Assembly (NCBI GenBank): GCA_031398365.1
Contig: JANNND010000207.1
Location: forward strand, 1-12,537
Direction: 5' to 3'
Source: JAFDVL01 sp031398365
Lineage (GTDB): Bacteria > Acidobacteriota > Blastocatellia > RBC074
Length of the DNA stretch: 12,537 bases
In this document: positions 7,026-12,537 of the stretch, piece after piece
How positions within the stretch are numbered: the first letter of the stretch is position 1
Layout: each line of letters opens with the position of its first letter
The notes under the pieces: generated by a model
Told to the model about the DNA's origin: nothing
Databases searched by the model: none
Seen by the model: only the letters and a program-made list of their open reading frames with translations
Made by a program: the position numbers and the translations under genes

Positions 7026-7721
7026 ATGAACATTGCAATCATCGGCTACGGCAAAATGGGCAAAATGGTCGAGCAAGCGGCCCGTACACGCGGTCACGAA
7101 GTCATGGCGAAGTTCGACATTGACAACAACGCGAGCGGAGCAGGATTGACGCGCGAAAGTCTGGCAGGCGTGGATTGTGCGATTGATTTCTCCATTCCCG
7201 ACGCCGTGCTGCCGAACATTCAGAAGTTGATGGAACTCGGCGTCCCAACCGTGGTGGGCGCGACAGGTTGGTATGAGCAAATGGATGCGGTCAAACAACT
7301 GGTCGCGGATCACCAGGGTTCGCTGGTGTGGGGCGCTAATTTTTCGATTGGGATGAATTTATTTTTCAAGACGATTCGCTATGCTTCAGAACTGTTTGCG
7401 CGCTTCGAGCAATACGATCCGTTCCTGGTCGAGCAGCATCACAAATTCAAGCTGGACGCGCCTTCAGGAACAGCGCTCGTCCTGGAACGCCTGATGCGCG
7501 AAAGTTATGGCAAGCGCACGCCGCAATCCCTGAGCATTCGCGCCGGTCACGCGCCCGGTATGCACGAAGTCGGTTTTGATTCCGAAGCCGATCATTTAAG
7601 CTTTTCGCACACGGCACGCTCGCGGCAGGGCTTCGCAAGTGGCGCGGTCATCGCAGCGGAATTGTTGCAGGGGCGCAAAGGCTGCTTTGAATTTCCTGAA
7701 TTGTTATTTGCAGAGAAGTAG
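7026..7721 (+). CDS. dapB: 4-hydroxy-tetrahydrodipicolinate reductase
   Basis: DapB reduces hydroxy-tetrahydrodipicolinate to tetrahydrodipicolinate with NAD(P)H in the diaminopimelate/lysine pathway. The N-terminal Rossmann fold begins at once with MNIAIIGYGKMGK (nucleotide motif GYGKMG at 7-12). DFS lies at 54-56 and GATGW at 78-82. The catalytic signature EQHHKFKLDAPSGTA spans 136-150, with H138 and K142 matching the catalytic His and Lys of the E. coli enzyme. At 231 residues it is shorter than the usual 240-275, mainly in the nucleotide domain, as in other compact DapB proteins. The start is fixed because the first beta strand begins at residue 2, yet no Shine-Dalgarno sequence is present: the bases before ATG are the riboswitch terminator's T-tract. 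It is probably the first gene of a dapB-dapA-dapD unit. Confidence 0.96.
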   Translation: MNIAIIGYGKMGKMVEQAARTRGHEVMAKFDIDNNASGAGLTRESLAGVDCAIDFSIPDAVLPNIQKLMELGVPTVVGATGWYEQMDAVKQLVADHQGSLVWGANFSIGMNLFFKTIRYASELFARFEQYDPFLVEQHHKFKLDAPSGTALVLERLMRESYGKRTPQSLSIRAGHAPGMHEVGFDSEADHLSFSHTARSRQGFASGAVIAAELLQGRKGCFEFPELLFAEK

Positions 7722-7878
7722 CCGCGAGTGGACGGGAATTATTTTTGCCATGATGAACAAGATTTTTTCAAGATTGACAAGAATCCCCTTGTTCATCCTG
7801 AGTCATCCTGTAAATCCTGTCTGAAAATAATTCGCGCCCATTCGTGGCTAAACTTTCTCACTACCGATAGGAGCAATT
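7722..7878. repeat. Intergenic spacer with ATCCTGT-type and ATTCGTG-type word repeats
   Basis: GATGAACAAG (7752-7761) and CTTGTTCATC (7788-7797) form a perfect 10-bp inverted repeat with a 26-base loop. It is followed by near-tandem CATCCTG/AATCCTGT words (about 7794-7822) and one ATTCGTGGC (7840-7848), a word that recurs at 12076-12195. A TTGACA at 7774-7779 has no matching -10. The spacer ends in the dapA ribosome site. Confidence 0.6.
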
Positions 7879-8781
7879 ATGACGAACTTAACTCAATTAC
7901 GCGGCTGTGGCACAGCAATCGTCACGCCCTTTAATCAAGATGAATCCATTGACGAACTTGGCCTGAAACGCCTGATCGAATTTCAAATCACGGGCGGCGT
8001 GGACTTCATCGTTGCATGCGGCACGACGGGCGAAAGCGTGACGATGAGCGAAGAGGAGCAGGCGCGCGTGGTCGAACTTTGTGTACAAACAGCGCGCGGT
8101 CGTGTGCCGATAGTCGCGGGCGCGGGCGGTTACAACACGCGCGAAATCATCAAATGGATTCATCGCTTCACGGACTTAGGCGCGGATGCGATTTTGTCGG
8201 TCGTGCCGTATTACAACAAACCGACGCAAGAAGGGATGTATCAGCACTTTCGCGCCATCGCGGAAAACACTGAGTTGCCGATCATTCTCTACAACATTCC
8301 CGGACGCTCCGTTGTGAATATGGAAACGCCGACGACGGTTCGCATTGCCCAGTTGCCAAACATCATCGGTACCAAAGAGGCGTCGGGCAACATCTCGCAA
8401 ATCGGCGAAGTGATCGCGGCAACGGATGAATCGTTTCTTGTCTTCGCAGGTGATGACAGCGTGGCGTTGCCAACGATTGCGCTCGGCGGCGTGGGTGTGA
8501 TTTCGGTAGCTTCCAACCTGCTGCCGCGCGAAGTCAGCAATCTTTCGCACGCGTGTTTAGCTGGCGATTGGGACAAGGCGCGCAGGCTGCACCGCGCATT
8601 GACGCCGGTCTTCAAGGCGATGTTTATTGAGAGCAATCCCGCTCCGGTCAAAGCGGCGATGGCGGCGGCGGGTTTGATTGGCGAGACGATGCGCTTGCCA
8701 ATGGTTCCGATCACCGATGCCAGCCGGGCGAAATTGATAGAAGTGCTCGCCCCCTTCCAAGTCACCGCGCAAGCGGCTTAA
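7879..8781 (+). CDS. dapA: 4-hydroxy-tetrahydrodipicolinate synthase
   Basis: DapA condenses pyruvate with aspartate semialdehyde, the first committed step toward diaminopimelate and lysine. The 300-residue protein has the class I aldolase TIM-barrel signatures: GTAIVTPF at 11-18, CGTTGES at 47-53 (pyruvate-binding threonines), PYYNKPTQEG at 110-119, YNIPGR at 139-144 (catalytic Y139 and R143), and the Schiff-base lysine K166 in GTKEASG. The length is typical. The start is supported by AGGAG at 7869-7873, five bases before the ATG. It follows dapB after a 157-base repeat-containing spacer, so it may be cotranscribed and thus under the lysine riboswitch. No independent promoter is convincing in the spacer. 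Whether the enzyme is itself feedback-inhibited by lysine cannot be judged here. Confidence 0.97.
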   Translation: MTNLTQLRGCGTAIVTPFNQDESIDELGLKRLIEFQITGGVDFIVACGTTGESVTMSEEEQARVVELCVQTARGRVPIVAGAGGYNTREIIKWIHRFTDLGADAILSVVPYYNKPTQEGMYQHFRAIAENTELPIILYNIPGRSVVNMETPTTVRIAQLPNIIGTKEASGNISQIGEVIAATDESFLVFAGDDSVALPTIALGGVGVISVASNLLPREVSNLSHACLAGDWDKARRLHRALTPVFKAMFIESNPAPVKAAMAAAGLIGETMRLPMVPITDASRAKLIEVLAPFQVTAQAA

Positions 8782-8929
8782 CCGCAAAATCAAAAGGCAA
8801 ATGGCAAATGGCAAATCTCAAAAGTGGAATTCGGAAAGAAACCTCTCTCTGAATTTCTGAAATCAAGTGCCGACCTTTTGCCGACAGTTGCGACTGTTTG
8901 AGATTTGCCATTTGCCATTTGATTTCTCC
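8782..8929. repeat. Perfect 25-bp inverted repeat spanning the dapA-dapD gap
   Basis: The left arm 8798-8822 (CAAATGG CAAATGG CAAATCTCAAA) is exactly complementary to the right arm 8897-8921, with a 74-base spacer. Each arm contains tandem CAAATGG words. The right arm ends eight bases before the dapD start codon, so the hairpin could hide or present the dapD ribosome site. It resembles a miniature or word-repeat intergenic element. No transposase or target duplication is apparent. Confidence 0.85.
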
Positions 8930-9781
8930 ATGATCACTGAACTCGAACAACAAATTGACCACTTCTTTTCCCTGCCCGTAGACCAACTGTTAGCCGACCA
9001 CAAACCCGCCGCACTTGCCGCGTTCACAGAATTCAAAGCCGCCTTAAATCGGGGCGAAGTGCGGGCAGCCAGTCGCGCTGACTCCGGCACTTGGACAGTG
9101 CATCAATGGGTCAAGCGCGGCATCCTGCTCGGCTTTCGTTTGGGCGGGATTGTGGATTGCTCCATCAACGACAATTTTCGCTACTTCGACAAGGAAACCT
9201 ATCCGCTCAAGGCCATCGGCCTGCATGATGGCGTGCGTGTCGTCCCCGGCGGTTCGTCGGTGCGTGATGGCGCTTATCTGGGCAAAGGTGTAACGATTAT
9301 GCCACCCGCTTACATCAACGTTGGCGCGTTTGTGGATGATGGCACAATGGTGGATTCGCACGCGCTGATCGGCTCCTGCGCGCAGGTCGGCAAGCGTTGT
9401 CATGTGTCGGCTGCCGCGCAAATCGGCGGCGTGCTTGAACCCGTTGGCGCGTTGCCTGTCATCATCGAAGACGAAGTGTTGGTCGGCGGCAATTGCGGCG
9501 TGTATGAAGGCACGATTGTGCGCGAAAAAGCGATTCTGGCTTCGGGTGTAATTTTGACAGGCGGCACGCCGGTCTACGATGCTGTGCGCGGCGAAGTCTA
9601 TCGCCGCACCGAAGACAAGCCGCTCGAAATCCCTGCCGGAGCCGTTGTGGTCGCCGGTTCGCGGGCTATCAATGTTGGCCCCGCGAAGGATTGGGGCTTA
9701 TCAGTGTATACGCCGATCATCATCAAGTACCGCGATGAAAAGACGGAAGCTTCAGTGCAGTTGGAAGATTTCTTGCGGTGA
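8930..9781 (+). CDS. dapD: 2,3,4,5-tetrahydropyridine-2,6-dicarboxylate N-succinyltransferase
   Basis: DapD transfers succinyl from succinyl-CoA to tetrahydrodipicolinate, which commits the pathway to the succinylase branch. The 283-residue protein matches the E. coli enzyme in layout (274 residues): an N-terminal helical domain, the GTWTVHQWVKRGILLGFRL linker, then a left-handed beta-helix of hexapeptide repeats beginning at VVPGGSSVRDGAYLG. This continues through GTMVDSHALIGSCAQVG, HVSAAAQIGGVLEP and VLVGGNCGVYEGTIV. I chose the ATG at 8930 (MITELEQQI) because an earlier in-frame ATG at 8867 would translate the inverted repeat into unrelated residues. No good ribosome site precedes 8930, since the repeat arm occupies that place. 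The histidine phosphatase gene starts nine bases after its stop. Confidence 0.96.
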   Translation: MITELEQQIDHFFSLPVDQLLADHKPAALAAFTEFKAALNRGEVRAASRADSGTWTVHQWVKRGILLGFRLGGIVDCSINDNFRYFDKETYPLKAIGLHDGVRVVPGGSSVRDGAYLGKGVTIMPPAYINVGAFVDDGTMVDSHALIGSCAQVGKRCHVSAAAQIGGVLEPVGALPVIIEDEVLVGGNCGVYEGTIVREKAILASGVILTGGTPVYDAVRGEVYRRTEDKPLEIPAGAVVVAGSRAINVGPAKDWGLSVYTPIIIKYRDEKTEASVQLEDFLR

Positions 9782-9790
9782 GAATGAATT

Positions 9791-10318
9791 ATGAAAATTA
9801 TCGCGGCGTTTTTCCTGGGATGTTTCCTCGTCACCTGCATCAGCCACAACTCGCTGGCGCAGCACAAAAAGCTCACGATCATTCTGCTCCGACACGCTGA
9901 AAAAGACGTATCGCCGGGCGCGGATAAAGTAAACCCTGATCTCACGCCGGAAGGAAAGCAGCGCGCCCAAAATCTGGTTAAGAAAATCAACAAGTACAAG
10001 CCGACTGCGATTTACTCGTCGGACTACATCCGCACCAAATCAACCGCCGCGCCTTTGGCAGCAAAGCGAAAGCTCGCTGTACAGATTTACGATCCGCGCC
10101 CATTGAAGGAACTCGCCGCGTTGATTATGGAGGGTAAATTCAAAAGCGTCGTCGTAGTGGGACATAACAACACTACGCCAGAACTGGCAAATTTGCTCAT
10201 CAAGCAGGAAAAGTACCAAGCTCTGGCCGAAACGGAATACAACAAAAGCTGGATCATCAAGATCAAGAAAAACGACAACAAGCCGAATAAAATCGAAGAG
10301 GAAGTCATTGAATATTGA
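9791..10318 (+). CDS. Secreted SixA-like histidine phosphatase superfamily protein
   Basis: The 175-residue protein starts with a signal peptide (lysine at 2, hydrophobic core to about 18, probable cleavage at SLA|Q after residue 23). A compact phosphoglycerate-mutase-like domain follows. It carries the RHAEK catalytic motif (R34, H35) in LLRHAEK, the SSDYIRTKSTA element with R81, and the second active-site histidine H125 in VVVGHNNTTPEL. The short length and lack of an insert resemble SixA-type phosphatases rather than phosphoglycerate mutases. Export suggests an extracytoplasmic phosphoester substrate that cannot be named from sequence. It lies nine bases after dapD, so it is probably cotranscribed, although a role in lysine synthesis is not expected. 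The tail is lysine- and glutamate-rich (about 158-172). Codon use is more AT-rich and lysine-heavy than in the dap genes. Confidence 0.85.
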   Translation: MKIIAAFFLGCFLVTCISHNSLAQHKKLTIILLRHAEKDVSPGADKVNPDLTPEGKQRAQNLVKKINKYKPTAIYSSDYIRTKSTAAPLAAKRKLAVQIYDPRPLKELAALIMEGKFKSVVVVGHNNTTPELANLLIKQEKYQALAETEYNKSWIIKIKKNDNKPNKIEEEVIEY

Positions 10319-10400
10319 AGCGTAGACCGAAACGAAGGTGGGGTGTTATCCGCATTGCACTCGCCAGAGCGCCCGTGAAATAATCGCGCCGGAGGTAGTT

Positions 10401-10634
10401 ATGCAAGCAGAAACGGATCTTGTTTTCAATGTAGTCGAGACGGAATTTCAAAAGCTGTCAGTGCAAAAGCAGAAGGAATTGCTGCAATTACTCATCAACA
10501 AACTCGGCGTGTTGCCGGAAAAACCGGCTCCCGCCACGAAGCAACGGATTCCAGGGCTTCAGCAAGGCAAGGTTTGGATGAGCGATGATTTTGATGATGA
10601 GTTACCGGATGAGTTTTGGGGGGGGCGGGTATGA
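10401..10634 (+). CDS. VapB-type antitoxin (DUF2281-like)
   Basis: This 77-residue protein is the likely antitoxin of the VapC toxin that follows. Its N-terminal half is an amphipathic helical region (about 10-36, ending LLQLLINKLGVLP). Its C-terminal half has the pattern PGLQQGKVWMSDDFDDELPDEFW (51-73, acidic and aromatic), which is characteristic of small antitoxins paired with PIN toxins and probably wraps the toxin active site. The start is chosen at 10401 because GGAGG at 10391-10395 sits five bases before it; an in-frame ATG at 10338 lacks this. The toxin ATG overlaps the stop by four bases (ATGA). A weak promoter (TTGCAC at 10355-10360, AATAAT at 10379-10384, 18-base spacer) may drive the pair. 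No typical DNA-binding motif is evident to me at the N-terminus. Confidence 0.85.
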   Translation: MQAETDLVFNVVETEFQKLSVQKQKELLQLLINKLGVLPEKPAPATKQRIPGLQQGKVWMSDDFDDELPDEFWGGRV

Positions 10635-11020
10635 ATGTGCTGTTGGATACGCACAGTTTCATTTACTGGATTGAAAACAACAGCGTGGCTCTTTCCGCTA
10701 CTGCATTTACTCTTATCGCCGACAAAAGCAACACCATCTTTTTGAGCCTTGCCAGCATTTGGGAAATGCAGATCAAAATACAAATCGGCAAGCTCAAATT
10801 AGTAAATGACCTCTCGCTTGTGGTCGAAGAACAACAGCAAGTGAACGGGATGCAGTTGCTTGCGATTGCTCCGCAGCACATCTACAACCTAAGCCAGCTT
10901 CCCTTTCATCACAAAGACCCATTTGATCGAATGCTGCTTTCACAGGCAATGACAGAGGGCTTTTCGTTGCTGAGTAAAGACACGATGTTTGCAGCTTATC
11001 CGGTGAAGGTAATTTGGTAG
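10631..11020 (+). CDS. vapC: VapC-like PIN-domain ribonuclease toxin
   Basis: The 129-residue PIN-domain protein has the acidic residues of the Mg-dependent RNase site: D6 in LLDTHSFIYW, E45 in ASIWEMQIK, D96 and D99 in HHKDPFDRMLLSQA, and D117 in LLSKDTMF. It ends in YPVKVIW, typical of this VapC subgroup. VapC toxins cleave specific tRNAs or rRNA and are neutralised by their cognate antitoxin. The start is taken at 10631, where ATGA couples it to the antitoxin stop. An upstream in-frame ATG at 10616 would add five residues before the first beta strand and lies inside the antitoxin tail. All catalytic residues are present, so the pair looks intact. It sits between the lysine genes and the M20 hydrolase, an insertion common for mobile toxin-antitoxin modules, though no mobility genes are seen. 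Confidence 0.92.
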   Translation: MNVLLDTHSFIYWIENNSVALSATAFTLIADKSNTIFLSLASIWEMQIKIQIGKLKLVNDLSLVVEEQQQVNGMQLLAIAPQHIYNLSQLPFHHKDPFDRMLLSQAMTEGFSLLSKDTMFAAYPVKVIW

Positions 11021-11029
11021 CATCGTCAG

Positions 11030-11058
11030 TTGTCCTTTCAATCCTCGCCCACTATAAT
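11030..11058 (+). promoter_or_regulatory. Promoter for the M20 metallohydrolase gene
   Basis: TTGTCC (11030-11035) is followed after exactly 17 bases by a perfect TATAAT (11053-11058). Transcription would begin near 11065, leaving an untranslated leader of about 18 bases. This supports the coding start at 11083 rather than an in-frame ATG at 11014, which lies before the promoter. Confidence 0.7.
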
Positions 11059-11082
11059 CCCGCTTCCGCGCACAATAATCTT

Positions 11083-12096
11083 ATGGACATCTTTCAATTC
11101 ACACGCGAACTCATGGAAGTCGAATCTACGACCTGGAACGAAGGCGGGGCGGGGCGCTGGCTGCGCGATTATCTCAGCGCTCAGGGCTTTGTGGTCGAGA
11201 CGCAAACCATCAGTGAGGGGCGCTTCAACGTGCTGGCAAAACTGGGCGATCCGGTTGTCACCTTCTCTTCGCACATGGATACGGTGCCGCCATACATTGG
11301 CTTTCGCGAGGATGAAAAAAACATCTATGGGCGCGGCGCGTGCGATGCGAAAGGCGTCATTGCGGCGCAGGTGTTTGCGGCGCAAAAGCTGCGCGACGAT
11401 GGTCACAATGACTTTGGGATGCTTTATGTCGTCGGCGAAGAGGACGGCAGCGATGGCGCGCTGAAAGCAAATGAACTGCCGAACCACAATCGCTTTCTCA
11501 TCAACGGCGAGCCGACCGAAAGCAAGCAGGCAATCGCTACGAAAGGCGCGCTGCGCGTCGTGATCGAAGCGCACGGCAAGACGGCGCACGCGGCCTATCC
11601 CGAATATGGCGAATCCGCCATCGAAAAGCTGATGGATATTTTGCAGGAGATTCGCCACGCCGATTGGCCGTCTGACCCGTTGCTGGGCGCGACAACCTGC
11701 AACATCGGCACGATCACAGGCGGGCGCAAACCGAATGTTGTGCCGGATTTTGCCGCGTCCGAATTGATGTTTCGCACCGTGCAGCATCCTGATGAATTGT
11801 ACCAACTGATTTGCGAGCGCATCGGCAATCGCGCGCTGGTCAAACGCGGCTTTTCAATTGTGCCGGTGCATTGCCAAACCGTAGCCTGCGGACAAGAAAT
11901 CTCCACCGAGGTCATGCGCTTTGGCACTGATATTCCATGTTTGACGAATTGGGGCGCGCCATTGCTGTATGGCCCCGGTTCGATTCACGATGCGCACACC
12001 ACGCACGAATATATTGCGAAAGAAGACTTGGTCAACGCGGTCGAGACGTATGCCGCGATGGCGAAAACATTATTAGCCACGAATTCCACGAACTAA
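11083..12096 (+). CDS. M20-family metallohydrolase, candidate succinyl-diaminopimelate desuccinylase (DapE/ArgE-like)
   Basis: The 337-residue protein has the two-zinc M20 layout: SSHMDTVPP (H64, D66), YGRGACDAKG (bridging D88), GEEDGSDG (catalytic E119 and ligand E120), NGEPTE (E143), the dimerisation domain with GKTAHAAYPEYGESA (166-179), and the C-terminal ligand in HDAHTTHE (H305). M20 enzymes hydrolyse N-acyl amino acids or peptides. Because dapA, dapB and dapD lie just upstream and the succinylase branch needs DapE, desuccinylation of N-succinyl-diaminopimelate is the leading guess. ArgE-, LysK- or aminopeptidase-type activity cannot be excluded. The ATG at 11083 starts the family N-terminus MDIFQFTRELMEVEST and lies just after a good promoter, without a clear Shine-Dalgarno. 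The last codons (LLATNSTN) and the stop are encoded inside an intergenic-type word repeat. Confidence 0.9.
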   Translation: MDIFQFTRELMEVESTTWNEGGAGRWLRDYLSAQGFVVETQTISEGRFNVLAKLGDPVVTFSSHMDTVPPYIGFREDEKNIYGRGACDAKGVIAAQVFAAQKLRDDGHNDFGMLYVVGEEDGSDGALKANELPNHNRFLINGEPTESKQAIATKGALRVVIEAHGKTAHAAYPEYGESAIEKLMDILQEIRHADWPSDPLLGATTCNIGTITGGRKPNVVPDFAASELMFRTVQHPDELYQLICERIGNRALVKRGFSIVPVHCQTVACGQEISTEVMRFGTDIPCLTNWGAPLLYGPGSIHDAHTTHEYIAKEDLVNAVETYAAMAKTLLATNSTN

Positions 12097-12195
12097 CACG
12101 AATTATTGATAGGGGTTGAGACGTTCATAGTTTTGCAGACCATCTCTCACTCCATTCACTAAGAACAATTCGTGCAGATTCGTAAAATTCGTGGC
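12076..12195. repeat. Imperfect 29-bp inverted repeat built of AATTCGTG words
   Basis: The left arm (12076-12104) and right arm (12167-12195) are inverted copies matching at 23 of 29 positions, separated by 62 bases. Each arm has three CACGAA-type words (read AATTCGTG / ATTCGT / AATTCGTGGC on the opposite sense). The left arm covers the end and stop of the M20 gene; the right arm ends ten bases before the ribosome site of the next gene. The word ATTCGTGGC also occurs at 7840-7848 before dapA. Confidence 0.8.
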
Positions 12196-12219
12196 AAAAA
12201 AATCAGGAGAGACTCGTTA

Positions 12220-12477
12220 ATGCCCACTGCTAAATTCACCCACGACCCCGGAACTCCCGAATATACGGCTTCCAATTGGCTCATCACCATTAACAATGCC
12301 TTCCGCGAAGTAGACGACGCAATTAAAGAAGCGCCGGATCAGTCCGCCTTTATCGAAAAGTTGAAAGAACGCGTGCTGCGCGATTACGAACAGAACCGCG
12401 AAGAAATGGGATGGAGTACGCGCACCCGCGACATCGCCGCGCGGGCGCTGGAGATTGCGCTGCAAACGAGGCAGTAA
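12220..12477 (+). CDS. Small conserved-looking protein of unknown function, 85 residues
   Basis: I do not recognise this protein. It is a soluble, charged 85-residue polypeptide without signal peptide or membrane segment. It opens with a proline- and threonine-containing region (1-20), then appears largely helical (LITINNAFREVDDAIKEA and AFIEKLKERVLRDYEQNREE), ending in a short basic/hydrophobic helix (DIAARALEIALQTRQ). The start at 12220 is supported by AGGAGA at 12205-12210, nine bases before the ATG. An in-frame ATG at 12172 falls inside the inverted repeat and is rejected. Composition and codon use resemble the surrounding genes, which supports real coding. It follows the M20 gene by 123 bases, most of them repeat. 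No function is proposed. Confidence 0.75.
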   Translation: MPTAKFTHDPGTPEYTASNWLITINNAFREVDDAIKEAPDQSAFIEKLKERVLRDYEQNREEMGWSTRTRDIAARALEIALQTRQ

Positions 12478-12493
12478 AAGGTGTGAGGTGTTG

Positions 12494-12537
12494 GGTTTTA
12501 GGTGCCAGGTTTTTGTTCTTCCCTAACACCTAAAACC
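12494..12537. repeat. 11-bp inverted repeat of TTTTAGGTG words at the window end
   Basis: GGTTTTAGGTG (12494-12504) is exactly complementary to CACCTAAAACC (12527-12537), with a 22-base loop. Inside it AGG/CCT can extend the stem, and GAGGTGTTGGG just before shows the same words. It could terminate the small gene upstream, but what follows lies outside the window. It looks like another degenerate intergenic word repeat. Confidence 0.65.

Noticed and set aside
7774..7802. Promoter for dapA from TTGACA at 7774
   Set aside because: No acceptable -10 hexamer at 16-18 bases, and the region is made of word repeats.
8867..8929. Upstream dapD start at 8867
   Set aside because: It would translate the right arm of an inverted repeat into 21 unrelated residues; the family N-terminus begins at 8930.
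11014..11082. Upstream M20 start at 11014
   Set aside because: It overlaps vapC and precedes the likely promoter; the added residues do not resemble the family N-terminus.
11038..11805. Minus-strand open frame of 255 codons
   Set aside because: Shadow of the M20 gene, whose metal-binding motifs are complete on the plus strand.
7752..12537. CRISPR array
   Set aside because: The repeats are short degenerate words or inverted pairs, not evenly spaced direct repeats, and no cas gene is present.

Overview
The window reads as a chromosomal segment of a free-living, probably Gram-negative environmental bacterium with mixed, moderately GC-rich composition. A complete succinylase-type diaminopimelate gene set, a secreted phosphatase, a vapBC-type module and several families of degenerate intergenic word repeats would fit Acidobacteriota or a similar soil or mat lineage. 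That placement is a weak inference and no marker gene settles it.

Left part, minus strand (5116 down to 1): a three-gene inorganic-carbon operon. It runs from a SulP-family anion transporter with a STAS domain, through a beta-carbonic anhydrase whose start overlaps the SulP stop by 4 bases, to a DabA (DUF2309/YbcC) zinc protein 19 bases further on. DabA is read for 938 codons and leaves the window before its stop. The set suggests bicarbonate uptake, CO2/HCO3- interconversion and vectorial CO2 hydration under one promoter. No DabB partner is visible.

Middle (5117-5719): a 603-base divergent intergenic region with no convincing gene. It holds three hairpins within 120 bases, including a perfect 17-bp inverted repeat. 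A zinc-free NADPH:quinone reductase (5720-6688, plus) follows.

Right part, plus strand: a lysine/diaminopimelate block. After a strong promoter, the leader at about 6786-7025 is a lysine riboswitch (L box): conserved loop-E element, P3, P4 and P5 helices, a perfect 6-bp L2-L3 kissing pair, and a terminator whose U-tract touches the dapB start codon. dapB, dapA and dapD follow, then a secreted SixA-like histidine phosphatase, a vapB/vapC-type toxin-antitoxin pair, an M20 metallohydrolase (candidate dapE) with its own promoter, and a small gene of unknown function.

The gaps dapB-dapA, dapA-dapD, M20-small gene and the window end each carry degenerate short-word repeats arranged as inverted repeats. 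Together dapA, dapB, dapD and a probable dapE cover condensation, reduction, succinylation and desuccinylation on the way to meso-diaminopimelate and lysine. The aminotransferase (dapC) and epimerase (dapF) are not here.
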